DNA from: Gammaproteobacteria bacterium
GTDB taxonomy: Bacteria > Pseudomonadota > Gammaproteobacteria > Ga0077536
Direction: 5' to 3'
Length of the DNA stretch: 43,565 nt
Assembly: GCA_020849475.1 (NCBI GenBank)
Contig: JADLGE010000006.1
Coordinates: 1 to 43,565, forward strand
Below are positions 7,129 to 13,958 of this stretch, piece after piece. A program made the translations under genes and the position numbers. Below the pieces are notes generated by a model that saw only the letters and a list, made by a program, of their open reading frames with translations, was not told the origin of the DNA and did not search any database. Numbering within the stretch: the first letter of the stretch is position 1; every line of letters starts with the position of its first letter.

Positions 7129-8541
7129 TCAACCCGATTGTTCTCGGGACGCGATGTAGGCAAGCGCACCATCGAGTCGAATGATGCATTGCTCGCGGCC
7201 GACCAATTGCAGGGTGATGTCGATGGCGGGCGATGCCGCGAAGCCGGTCACGGCCACGCGCAGCGGCTGGGCAATCTTGCCGAGCTTCATGTCGTGAGCA
7301 GCGGCCACGCTTTCAATCAGGCTGTGCAGGCCGGCGGCCTGCCACGGTTCATGACTCATGAGGCGGTCACGCAGGTCGCGCAGCGGCGCCGCCACCGCCG
7401 GCATGAGGTGCTTGGCCATCGCCTCCTCGTCGAGGCTCGTGAGTTCGCCAAAGAACGGGCGACTCTTGTCCGCCATTTCGAGCAGAGTCTTGGCGCGCGT
7501 GCGCTGCGCGTCGGTCACCGCCGCGAGTTGCACGGCGTCGCTGGTGTCGAGCCCGGCTTGCTCGAAATACGGGCGGGCGTGGCTGACCAGTTCATCGAGC
7601 GGCAGGTGCTGGATGTAGTGCTGGTTCACCCACAAGAGCTTGTCCATATCGAAAGTCGCGGCGGACTTGTTGATGTCCTCGATATCAAAGGCCGCGATCA
7701 TTTCCGCGCGGCTGAAGATCTCCTGATCACCGTGGGACCAGCCGAGCCGCGCCAGATAATTCAGCAAAGCCTGCGGCAAAATGCCGTCATCACGATAGGC
7801 CAGCACACTTACCGCGCCGTGGCGCTTGGAGAGCTTCTTGCCGTCGCTGCCATTGATCATCGGAATGTGCGCGTAGACCGGGCGCTCGGCGCCGATGGCT
7901 TCGAGGATGTGAATCTGCCGCGGCGTGTTGTTCAGGTGATCGTCGCCGCGCAACACATGGGTGATGCCCATGTCGATGTCGTCCACCACCACGGAGAGGT
8001 GGTAGGTCGGGCTGCCGTCGGAACGGGCGATGATGAGGTCGTCGAGTTCGCTGTTCTGGATGGTCACCGCGCCGCGCACGCGGTCGTCGATCACCACCGC
8101 CCCTTCGAGCGGCGTCGCCAGGCGCACCACCGGCGGATTGCCATTGTCGGGATTGGGATGGTTGCGGCACAGGCCGTCGTAACGCGGTTTGTCCTTGGCC
8201 GCCATCTGCGCGGCACGCAGCTCGTCGAGCCGCTCGCGGCTGCAGTAGCAGCGATAGGCCTTGCCGCGCGCCAAGAGGTCGTTGATGACCTCCTTGTACC
8301 GGTCGAAACGTTGAGTCTGATAGTAGGGGCCATCGTCGTAGTCGAGCCCCATCCAGGCCATGCCTTCCATGATCACGTCGACTGCCGCCTGGGTGGAGCG
8401 CTCGCGGTCGGTGTCCTCCATGCGCAACACCATGCGGCCGCCATGGCGGCGGGCGTACAGCCAGTTGTAGAGCGCGGTGCGCGCGCTGCCGATGTGCAGG
8501 TCGCCGGTCGGGCTGGGCGGGAAACGGGTAACAATGGTCAT
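7129..8541 (-). CDS. gltX: Glutamyl-tRNA synthetase
   Basis: Class I aminoacyl-tRNA synthetase, 470 residues, that charges tRNA-Glu in the cytoplasm. The HIGH motif is HIGS at residues 16-19 after RFPPSPTGDL, and the KMSKS motif is KLSKR at 236-240. Cys98, Cys100 and Cys125 fall at the positions of the zinc ligands of E. coli GltX. The start at 8541 gives the canonical MTIVTRFPPSPTG N-terminus; the frame is open 12 codons further, but the predicted transcript start near 8569 makes that extension unlikely. The gene is followed on the same strand by tRNA-Ala and tRNA-Glu and is divergent from tRNA-Val, an arrangement recalling the valU / gltX / alaW region of E. coli. Confidence 0.98.
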   Translation of the reverse strand: MTIVTRFPPSPTGDLHIGSARTALYNWLYARRHGGRMVLRMEDTDRERSTQAAVDVIMEGMAWMGLDYDDGPYYQTQRFDRYKEVINDLLARGKAYRCYCSRERLDELRAAQMAAKDKPRYDGLCRNHPNPDNGNPPVVRLATPLEGAVVIDDRVRGAVTIQNSELDDLIIARSDGSPTYHLSVVVDDIDMGITHVLRGDDHLNNTPRQIHILEAIGAERPVYAHIPMINGSDGKKLSKRHGAVSVLAYRDDGILPQALLNYLARLGWSHGDQEIFSRAEMIAAFDIEDINKSAATFDMDKLLWVNQHYIQHLPLDELVSHARPYFEQAGLDTSDAVQLAAVTDAQRTRAKTLLEMADKSRPFFGELTSLDEEAMAKHLMPAVAAPLRDLRDRLMSHEPWQAAGLHSLIESVAAAHDMKLGKIAQPLRVAVTGFAASPAIDITLQLVGREQCIIRLDGALAYIASREQSG

Positions 8542-8575
8542 GGCGTGGCGGCACAGTCTGGATGGAGTGGCGCGC

Positions 8576-8604
8576 ATTATAGGGAATCGGCTGGAAACGT
8601 TTGA
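8576..8604 (-). promoter_or_regulatory. Probable gltX promoter, overlapping the tRNA-Val promoter
   Basis: A perfect TATAAT on the minus strand (complement of 8576-8581), 17 bases from a weak -35 box TCAAAC (complement of 8599-8604). The leader would be about 28 bases. The -35 region overlaps that of the divergent tRNA-Val promoter. Confidence 0.65.
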
Positions 8605-8629
8605 CCCTCCCGCCGCGCCGCCCTAGAAT
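8601..8629 (+). promoter_or_regulatory. Promoter of tRNA-Val
   Basis: TTGACC (8601-8606), 17-base spacer, TAGAAT (8624-8629), then a GC-rich discriminator (CCGCG) as is usual for growth-rate and stringently controlled stable RNA genes. Initiation would fall near 8636, about 11 bases before the mature tRNA. Confidence 0.85.
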
Positions 8630-8646
8630 CCGCGTTCCTCGATGAG

Positions 8647-8721
8647 GGGCGATTAGCTCAGCGGGAGAGCACTGCCTTCACACGGCAGGGGTCAGTGGTT
8701 CGATCCCACTATCGCCCACCA
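8647..8721 (+). tRNA. tRNA-Val (anticodon CAC)
   Basis: 75 bases with encoded CCA. Acceptor GGGCGAT / ATCGCCC, D-arm TTAGCTCAGCGGGAGAGC, anticodon stem CTGCC / GGCAG around TTCACAC (anticodon CAC), T-arm GTGGTTCGATCCCAC. CAC is a less common valine anticodon that reads GTG. Confidence 0.97.
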
Positions 8722-8746
8722 AATCCTCCAAATTTTCACTCACCTC

Positions 8747-8783
8747 GCGGCGCAAATGGTCGCGCCGCAACGCGATTTGCGCC
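8747..8783 (+). other. Overlapping alternative hairpins after tRNA-Val
   Basis: GCGGCGC/GCGCCGC (8747-8753 with 8762-8768) and GGCGCAAAT/ATTTGCGCC (8749-8757 with 8775-8783) share their 5' arm, so only one can form at a time. No T tract follows. The rest of the 8722-9030 gap has no convincing gene or signal; a 109-codon open frame there overlaps the tRNA and looks random. Confidence 0.4.
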
Positions 8784-9030
8784 TGTCGCAACCTCCAGGC
8801 ATTCCTCGTCAGCTTACCTGCGGTCGCAAGTACCTTCTCCCGAGATGCTCGCGTACACTGGGTTCGTCCCGATTTCACGCCTTGCACTCGCAATCATCAA
8901 AAATGCGGACGAGCCCACAGCCATCAGCAATGCGCTGGTCGCGGCGCCCAGCCGCAGCTCGAGCGTGCGACGACACGGATCTTCAATTGGCAATCGAATC
9001 GGCGGCATATGCCGCGGTGAGTGAACAGGC

Positions 9031-10245
9031 ATGACGCCCCTGCGCTACGGTCCCTTGCACGGCAATTTTCTGTTGCTGCCGATAGAGAACGTGCATTACG
9101 GCGCGGGCTGTGTGTCCGCCCTTGCCGACAGTCTGGCGGCCCATGGCATCACTCGCGCGCTGCTCATCACCGGCAACACCCTTGCGACCCGCACGCCACT
9201 GGTCGAGCGCGTGATGGCGGCGGCTGGCGGTCGCATCGCGGCGGTGTTTCACGACACCGTGCAGCACGTGCACCGAGATTCGGTGCTGCGCGCGGCGGCG
9301 TCGGCGCGCGCCATCGACGCCGACGGTATCGTGTCTTTCGGCGGCGGCACGCCGAACGATACCGCCAAGGCGGTACTGATGGCGCTCGCCTCGGGCGTCC
9401 ACCGGCACGAGGATTTTGATCGCCAGCGCGTGAAATTCAGCTACCCGGCCAACATAGAGGTGCCGCCGATAGCTGGACCGGCGCTGCCGATGATCGCCAT
9501 CTCCACGACCCTGTCCGGCGGTGAGTTCACGCACTTTGCCGGTGTCACCGACCAACGACGGCGCGTCAAGGATCTCTACATCGATACGAAACTCGCGGCT
9601 AAAGCCGTGTTCCTCGACGCCGATCTGACGCTGCACACACCGCTGTGGCTGTGGCTGTCCACCGGCATGCGCTCGGTCGATCACTGCATCGAAGCGCTGT
9701 GCTCAACCAGCGCCCATCCGTTCACCGATGGCCTCGCCGCGCAGTCGCTGGCGATGCTGAGTCACGGCCTGCGCGCGTGCAAAGCGGCGCCGGGCGATCT
9801 TGCGTTGCGCACCGAGTTGCATCTCGCCGCGTGGATGTCGGTCTGTGGTCTGGCCAATGTGACGGTGGGCTTGAGCCATGGCATCGGCCATCAGCTAGGC
9901 GCCCGCAACGACGTGCCCCATGGCCATACGTCCTGCGTGATGATGCCGGCGGTGATGGACTACAACAAAGATCATGTCGGCGATCGGCAGGCGCGCATCG
10001 CCGGCTTCATGGGCTGCGATATCCATGGCGCCAGTATCGAAGAAGGCGCCGCCGCTGGTCGTGCGGCGGTCGCGCAACTGGTGCGCGATCTGGAGCTGCC
10101 CGCGCGACTGCGCGATGTCGGTGTCAGTCGCGAGGACTTCGCGGCCATTGCCCACGATGCGCTCGAAGACTTGGTGGTAGCCACCAACCCGCGACCGGTG
10201 ACCTCCGTCGAGGATGTCATCGAAGTGCTGGAGGCCGCGTGGTGA
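9031..10245 (+). CDS. Iron-type alcohol dehydrogenase / maleylacetate-reductase-like
   Basis: A 404-residue group III dehydrogenase (Fe-ADH fold): N-terminal nucleotide-binding domain with GGGTPND at residues 104-110, C-terminal helical metal domain. His218 (VDHCIEAL), His283 (GLSHGIGH) and His297 (DVPHGH) match the usual metal-binding histidines, but at the place of the first ligand, Asp of the usual GMDALTH, the protein has Arg214 (GMRSVDH), with an Asp three residues later. Related proteins of the maleylacetate-reductase-like branch also vary here. It should reduce or oxidise an alcohol/aldehyde or keto acid with NAD(P)H in the cytoplasm; the substrate is unknown. Start preceded by GGTGAG nine bases upstream. 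Monocistronic, followed by an inverted repeat pair. Confidence 0.88.
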   Translation: MTPLRYGPLHGNFLLLPIENVHYGAGCVSALADSLAAHGITRALLITGNTLATRTPLVERVMAAAGGRIAAVFHDTVQHVHRDSVLRAAASARAIDADGIVSFGGGTPNDTAKAVLMALASGVHRHEDFDRQRVKFSYPANIEVPPIAGPALPMIAISTTLSGGEFTHFAGVTDQRRRVKDLYIDTKLAAKAVFLDADLTLHTPLWLWLSTGMRSVDHCIEALCSTSAHPFTDGLAAQSLAMLSHGLRACKAAPGDLALRTELHLAAWMSVCGLANVTVGLSHGIGHQLGARNDVPHGHTSCVMMPAVMDYNKDHVGDRQARIAGFMGCDIHGASIEEGAAAGRAAVAQLVRDLELPARLRDVGVSREDFAAIAHDALEDLVVATNPRPVTSVEDVIEVLEAAW

Positions 10246-10302
10246 CGGACGCAGCGTTGATCGCAAGCAGCGCGGTGACGGAACGGGGATCGTCGGCGCG
10301 CC

Positions 10303-10378
10303 TGTAGTGTCAGACTGAAGTCTGACCCACAGGGGAGTAAGAAATCATCTTGAGGGTCAGATTTCAGTCTGACATTCG
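10303..10378. repeat. Type A inverted repeat pair (REPIN-like)
   Basis: Two type A palindromes, GTCAGACT-GA-AGTCTGAC (10309-10326) and GTCAGATT-TC-AGTCTGAC (10356-10373), in opposite orientation with their GGG-side ends facing each other across about 30 bases. The second has one arm mismatch. Sits between convergent genes. Confidence 0.9.
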
Positions 10379-10401
10379 GGCCCCAGCGAGTGCCTGCACC
10401 A

Positions 10402-11136
10402 CTATCGAAGCGGCTTGGTAGTCGAAAAATATTTCTCGAACTCTTCCGCCGGCAGTTCGACCACATCGATGCCGGTGTCATGCACAGCCGCTTCCCTGTC
10501 CTTCCTGTCCGCCGCGCTGGGGCGCAGGATCAGGCGCAGACTGGTGGCGAGCGTCGCGGCGAGTTGGCTGTCAGTGCAATCGAGCAAAACCACCGGAAAG
10601 CTGCGCGCCGCATGCAGTGTGCCCGACATCAAGACGAAGGGTGTGCGGCGTTTGACCTGGATGATGTTGCGAAACGCCGCGTAGTAGCTGCCGACCACCG
10701 GATAAAGGTCGTCGCGCGCAATCTGGCGCCGCGCGACGGCGTCGGACTGCACCGCGAGTTTGCGCCTCAAGCCATAGTGCGGGTCGGCGCTCGCCACCGC
10801 GTCGAAGCGTCGGCCGTAGAACGTCATGCTACGGGTCCAGGCCAGGCCGAGCCGCGGATCGGGCAGGCCGACGCGACCGATGACTTCGATGTTCTTGACC
10901 TCGACATTGGCCAGCGAACGATAAGCCACGACATCGTGCGCCGCCTGCACGCGATTGACGGAAAATCCATGCGCCTGCGCTTCGACCAGCAGAGTCTTGG
11001 CGAGACCGAAAGGCAGCAGCGATCGCGCAATCTCGGAATGAACGGCCTGCATGGCAATGCTCTCGACGCTGCGCGCGTGGCGCAGCGTGGTCTGCGATGA
11101 AACTCCCTGTGTAAGGGCCAGTCCGGAGGGTCGCAT
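10402..11136 (-). CDS. Hypothetical protein
   Basis: Not recognised. The frame gives up to 274 residues from 11226, but the first 30 (many Arg/His/Thr) look untranslated; ATG at 11136 (244 residues) or ATG at 11052 (216 residues, starting MQAVHSEIARSLLPFG) are better starts, with only weak ribosome sites. No signal peptide, transmembrane helix or known motif is obvious. It is a mixed alpha/beta-like sequence with a segment VVAYRSLANVEVKNIEVIGRV and a lysine/aspartate-rich C-terminus ending KYFSTTKPLR. Amino acid use is protein-like and no better frame covers the stretch, which supports a real gene. It follows argD on the same strand with about 150 bases between them. Confidence 0.55.
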   Translation of the reverse strand: MRPSGLALTQGVSSQTTLRHARSVESIAMQAVHSEIARSLLPFGLAKTLLVEAQAHGFSVNRVQAAHDVVAYRSLANVEVKNIEVIGRVGLPDPRLGLAWTRSMTFYGRRFDAVASADPHYGLRRKLAVQSDAVARRQIARDDLYPVVGSYYAAFRNIIQVKRRTPFVLMSGTLHAARSFPVVLLDCTDSQLAATLATSLRLILRPSAADRKDREAAVHDTGIDVVELPAEEFEKYFSTTKPLR

Positions 11137-11246
11137 CCGTGCTGCTGGCTTCTTATGGTCGCGGGTGGTCGCGAGCGTGGTCCGATTATCATGAACGCGG
11201 GGCCGTGACACAAATGCCCAGCGCACGATTTGCGCAGTCGGTCAGG

Positions 11247-11278
11247 CGGACAGGCCGCGGCGGTGCGCGGCCTGTCCG
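11247..11278 (-). terminator. Strong hairpin after argD
   Basis: CGGACAGGCCGCG / CGCGGCCTGTCCG, perfect 13-bp stem with a 6-base loop, starting 11 bases after the argD stop. No T run follows on the minus strand, so it may act as a factor-assisted terminator or as 3' end protection. Confidence 0.55.
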
Positions 11279-11289
11279 TGCGGGTCCGG

Positions 11290-12489
11290 TCAGATGCTCC
11301 CTGTGACCTCGCCCAGCGCCGCTTCCAGACGCGTCATGGCATCGTCGATTTCCGCGCGGCTGACGGTCAACGACGGCATGAAACGCAGCAGATGCGGGCG
11401 CGGCGCGTTGATGAGCAGCCCGTGCTCGCGCGCCGCCGTCACCAGTTCAGCGCCGCAATCGCGATTAAGCTCCAGCGCCAACAACAGGCCGCGCCCTCGC
11501 ACCGGCCCGAGTCCATGCTGCGCAGACAGGCGTTCGAGCCGCGCGCGCAAGTACACCGACTGCGCGCGCACATTGGCCAGGAATGCCGCGTCGTTGATGT
11601 GCTCGAGCACCGCGAGACCCACCGCCGCCATCAAGGGGTTGCCATTGAAGGTGCCACCTTGGTCGCCCGGCTCGAAGCAACTCGCCTCGCGCGTGGCGAG
11701 CAGCGCCGCCAGCGGCACACCACCGCCGAGGCCCTTGCCGAGCGTCATCACGTCAGGGCGAACGCCGGCGTGCTCGCAGGCAAACAAACGCCCGGTGCGG
11801 CCCATGCCAGTCTGGATCTCATCGACCATCAGCAACACGCCATGCCGCGTGGTCAGGGCTCGCAAATCGCGCAGGAATGCGTCCGAGGCCGCGACCACGC
11901 CGGCCTCGCCCTGGATGGGCTCCAGCATCACCGCTGCGGTGCGGCTGTTGATCAGGGCCTCGACCGACGCCAGGTCGTTCAAGCGCGCCTTGCGAAAGCC
12001 CGGCACCTTGGGCTCGAACAAAGCCGCGAACTCGCGTTTGCCCGAGGCCGACATGGTGGCCAGCGTGCGGCCATGAAAGGCGTCCTCGAAGGTGATGATT
12101 TCATAGGCGCCATCGCGATGACGCGCACCCCAGCGCCGCGCGAGCTTGATGGCGCCCTCATTGGCTTCAGCGCCACTGTTGGCCAGGAAAACATGGTCCA
12201 TGCCGCTGGCCTTGGCCAGTTCACGGGCGTAGAGCACCGCCTGCAGGTTGTGATAAGCCGGGCTGCAGTTGATGAGCGTGTTGGCCTGGTCGTTGAGCGC
12301 ACGGGCGATCAGGGCCGGGCAATGGCCGAGCGCATTGACCGCCCAGCCCTGCACAAAATCGAGATAGACACGGTCTTCGTGATCCCACAGCCAGCTGCCG
12401 CGGCCACGCACGAAGGCCAGCGCCGGACGCGAGGTGATCGGCATGACGGCATTCATGGCTTCGAACATTTCGGTGGTGGTGGCTTGCAT
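11290..12489 (-). CDS. argD: Acetylornithine/ornithine-type aminotransferase
   Basis: Class III PLP aminotransferase, 399 residues. In arginine synthesis ArgD transfers an amino group from glutamate to N-acetylglutamate semialdehyde. Visible features: PLP phosphate-binding SGAEAN at residues 105-110, [12 protein letters not shown] (Asp223, Gln226) and the Schiff-base lysine in TLGKGLGGG (Lys252). Length and layout match ArgD; ornithine or succinylornithine transaminase activity cannot be excluded. Start at 12489 has AAGGAGG eight bases upstream; an in-frame extension of 44 codons would run through a terminator hairpin and is rejected. The leader upstream contains a short ORF with three consecutive Arg codons and competing hairpins, suggesting attenuation by arginine. 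That context favours a biosynthetic role. Confidence 0.9.
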   Translation of the reverse strand: MQATTTEMFEAMNAVMPITSRPALAFVRGRGSWLWDHEDRVYLDFVQGWAVNALGHCPALIARALNDQANTLINCSPAYHNLQAVLYARELAKASGMDHVFLANSGAEANEGAIKLARRWGARHRDGAYEIITFEDAFHGRTLATMSASGKREFAALFEPKVPGFRKARLNDLASVEALINSRTAAVMLEPIQGEAGVVAASDAFLRDLRALTTRHGVLLMVDEIQTGMGRTGRLFACEHAGVRPDVMTLGKGLGGGVPLAALLATREASCFEPGDQGGTFNGNPLMAAVGLAVLEHINDAAFLANVRAQSVYLRARLERLSAQHGLGPVRGRGLLLALELNRDCGAELVTAAREHGLLINAPRPHLLRFMPSLTVSRAEIDDAMTRLEAALGEVTGSI

Positions 12490-12538
12490 GGCGATGGCCT
12501 CCTTTGTGTCGGCACGATGATTTTTCAGGCCCCAAAAC

Positions 12539-12571
12539 GACGAAGGCCGCAGGGTTGCTGCGGCCTTCGTC
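12539..12571 (-). terminator. Predicted attenuator hairpin in the argD leader
   Basis: GACGAAGGCCGCAG / CTGCGGCCTTCGTC, perfect 14-bp stem with a 5-base loop, followed on the minus strand by GTTTTGGGG (only four T). It lies 24 bases after the stop of the Arg-rich leader ORF and 49 bases before argD. Its loop side can pair instead with the leader segment AGGGCTGCG (complement of 12608-12616). Confidence 0.7.
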
Positions 12572-12595
12572 TGAATCTTGTAGCAGTGCAAACAG

Positions 12596-12667
12596 CTAAC
12601 AGACGCGCGCAGCCCTCGCATTCGAGGCGTGCAGACGACGACGTACTTTTTGCATTGGCTTATTCAT
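12596..12667 (-). CDS. Putative arginine-rich leader peptide of argD
   Basis: A 23-codon ORF starting ATG AAT AAG, with three consecutive CGT arginine codons at positions 9-11 and two more Arg codons at 18 and 21, ending TAG. Right after the CGT run (codons 14-19) is a small hairpin CCTCG-AATG-CGAGG (complement of 12614-12627). A ribosome stalled on the Arg codons would cover its first arm and free AGGGCTGCG to pair with CGCAG(CAA)CCCT of the downstream terminator; an unstalled ribosome would let the terminator form. This is the layout of his, leu and trp attenuators. No Shine-Dalgarno site is visible; the predicted transcript start lies so near the ATG that the mRNA might be leaderless. Inference from sequence only. 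Confidence 0.55.
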   Translation of the reverse strand: MNKPMQKVRRRLHASNARAARVC

Positions 12668-12676
12668 GGGGCGCGG

Positions 12677-12706
12677 AGTGTGCCTGCCGCTGGCGCGCTG
12701 CGTCAA
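12677..12706 (-). promoter_or_regulatory. Possible argD promoter
   Basis: Minus strand TTGACG (complement of 12701-12706), 18-base spacer, CACACT (complement of 12677-12682, three of six matches). Transcription would start at or just before the ATG of the leader ORF. Confidence 0.4.
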
Positions 12707-12741
12707 CCGGTTTGTGCGCACAGAGGTGATCATGTCGAATC

Positions 12742-12811
12742 GAATGTCAGACTGAAGTCTGACCCACAGACGAGCAAGATCCTTTGTGGGTCGGAGTTCA
12801 GTCTGGCATTC
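12742..12811. repeat. Type A inverted repeat pair (REPIN-like)
   Basis: GTCAGACT-GA-AGTCTGAC (12746-12763) and the degenerate GTCGGAGT-TC-AGTCTGGC (12790-12807), in opposite orientation, with outer GAATG/CATTC ends and inner CCCACA/TGTGGG ends that also pair. Lies between the GST-like gene and the argD leader. Confidence 0.9.
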
Positions 12812-12825
12812 GCATGGGCGCCCGC

Positions 12826-13599
12826 TCAGAACTCAAACGGCAAGCCCACCACCGTCTCGCAGATGAAATCGCGATGGGCGAGCAGCGCCGGCGACGCCGC
12901 GGCTTTTATCGCTGCCGGCGAACTGCCGTACATGGCACGGATGTCGTCACTCATCGGGCAGATTTCGTGCGGCAAGGGATCGATGAGCATGGCGAAGGTC
13001 GCCCAATAGATGTCGGCAGCGCTCAAGGCCTCACCGACCAGGTAACGCTTGCCGGCCGCCTGCTGTGTGGCGAGCTGTTGTGACAGCATGGTGAGGATGT
13101 CGACGCAGCGTTGCGCCGCCGCGCGCCCGACGCCGGCGTGGTAACCGTAGTTGTCGCCGAAGAACCTCGCGAAACCATAGGCCGGTGATGACGGCCCCTC
13201 TTCTATCGGGCCGCTGACAATCGTGAGGCGGCGACTCCAGCCCAGGCCGTTCTCGCCGGCGAGCTCATGGGCGAGCCCCATCATGAGCGCACGCTCGGCG
13301 GCGTCGGCCGGGATCAGCGACGGCCCGCTGCCGAGGCGTTCGGCCAGAAACAGGATCTCGGCCCAGCCGCTGCGCGGCCGTTCCTCGTCGTGCACGGCCA
13401 CCGGCGCATTGCGTATGCCCAGCCACGCGACCTGCTCATCGTTGCTGCCACCAAGCTCCTGGGCTATCGGTGTGTATGCCACCTTGCGCTGCCTGAAAAT
13501 GGCCTTGGCCGCTTCGCCCCACGGGCCGGGCACGCCGGCGGTGAGGATCAGGCGCGTGCCGCTCAGCGTGCGGGCGTCGGCAATGCTTCGATAGTGCAT
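12826..13599 (-). CDS. Glutathione S-transferase-like protein
   Basis: A 257-residue protein with the two-part GST layout: an N-terminal thioredoxin-like half (LILTAGVPGPWGEAAKAIFRQ followed by beta strands to about residue 90) and a C-terminal all-helical half with the typical YLVGEALSAADIYWATF motif near residues 185-200, where the Asp caps the core helix. No CXXC or clear N-terminal catalytic Ser/Cys is evident. Members conjugate glutathione to electrophiles or act as peroxidases or isomerases; here the substrate is unknown and GSH use is assumed. GGGAG precedes the ATG by eight bases. It is followed by a repeat pair, then argD on the same strand. Confidence 0.8.
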   Translation of the reverse strand: MHYRSIADARTLSGTRLILTAGVPGPWGEAAKAIFRQRKVAYTPIAQELGGSNDEQVAWLGIRNAPVAVHDEERPRSGWAEILFLAERLGSGPSLIPADAAERALMMGLAHELAGENGLGWSRRLTIVSGPIEEGPSSPAYGFARFFGDNYGYHAGVGRAAAQRCVDILTMLSQQLATQQAAGKRYLVGEALSAADIYWATFAMLIDPLPHEICPMSDDIRAMYGSSPAAIKAAASPALLAHRDFICETVVGLPFEF

Positions 13600-13674
13600 G
13601 GAAACTCCCGGGCCGGAGAGTGGAGCCAGGTGACGGACGGCGACTCGTCGCCGCCCGTGCTCGATGTTTAATGC

Positions 13675-13923
13675 TTAATGCTTATGGCCGCAGCCGACGC
13701 CGCAACCACCGCCACTCGGCATCGGTGCGCTCGGCGCCTTGATGCCGCCGCCAATGCTGGCCGCCGCCAACTGCTTGGCCACCGGCGCATCGGCCGGCGT
13801 CGATTCCAGCGGCAGTCCGGCCAGGGTGCACAACTCGCCCCAGGTGCGGACTTTTTCGCTCATGGCATGTTTGACTTCGACGGTGCGGCCGTTGGATTCG
13901 CAGTGGTAATCGTAGGTGGGCAT
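13675..13923 (-). CDS. FmdB-like small zinc-ribbon family protein
   Basis: An 82-residue protein beginning MPTYDYHCESNGRTVEV, the opening of FmdB/CxxC-CxxC zinc-ribbon regulators. Each expected CxxC knuckle keeps only one cysteine (Cys8 and Cys32), so the ribbon is degenerate, while the C-terminus has a Gly-rich CGVGCGHKH tail with two Cys and two His that could bind metal. Similar proteins with the NGR..VEV...M pattern and TWGELC exist, so this appears to be a branch of the family rather than decay. GGAGAG lies six bases before the ATG at 13921-13923; the longer open frame upstream is an antisense extension over the PEP-CTERM gene. Function unknown. Confidence 0.75.
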   Translation of the reverse strand: MPTYDYHCESNGRTVEVKHAMSEKVRTWGELCTLAGLPLESTPADAPVAKQLAAASIGGGIKAPSAPMPSGGGCGVGCGHKH

Positions 13924-13958
13924 GGTGCTCTCCGAGCGCGATGGAAGTGCGCGACAGT

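Noticed and set aside
8695..9024. A 109-codon frame after tRNA-Val
   Set aside because: It begins inside the tRNA gene, has no ribosome site and a random-looking composition.
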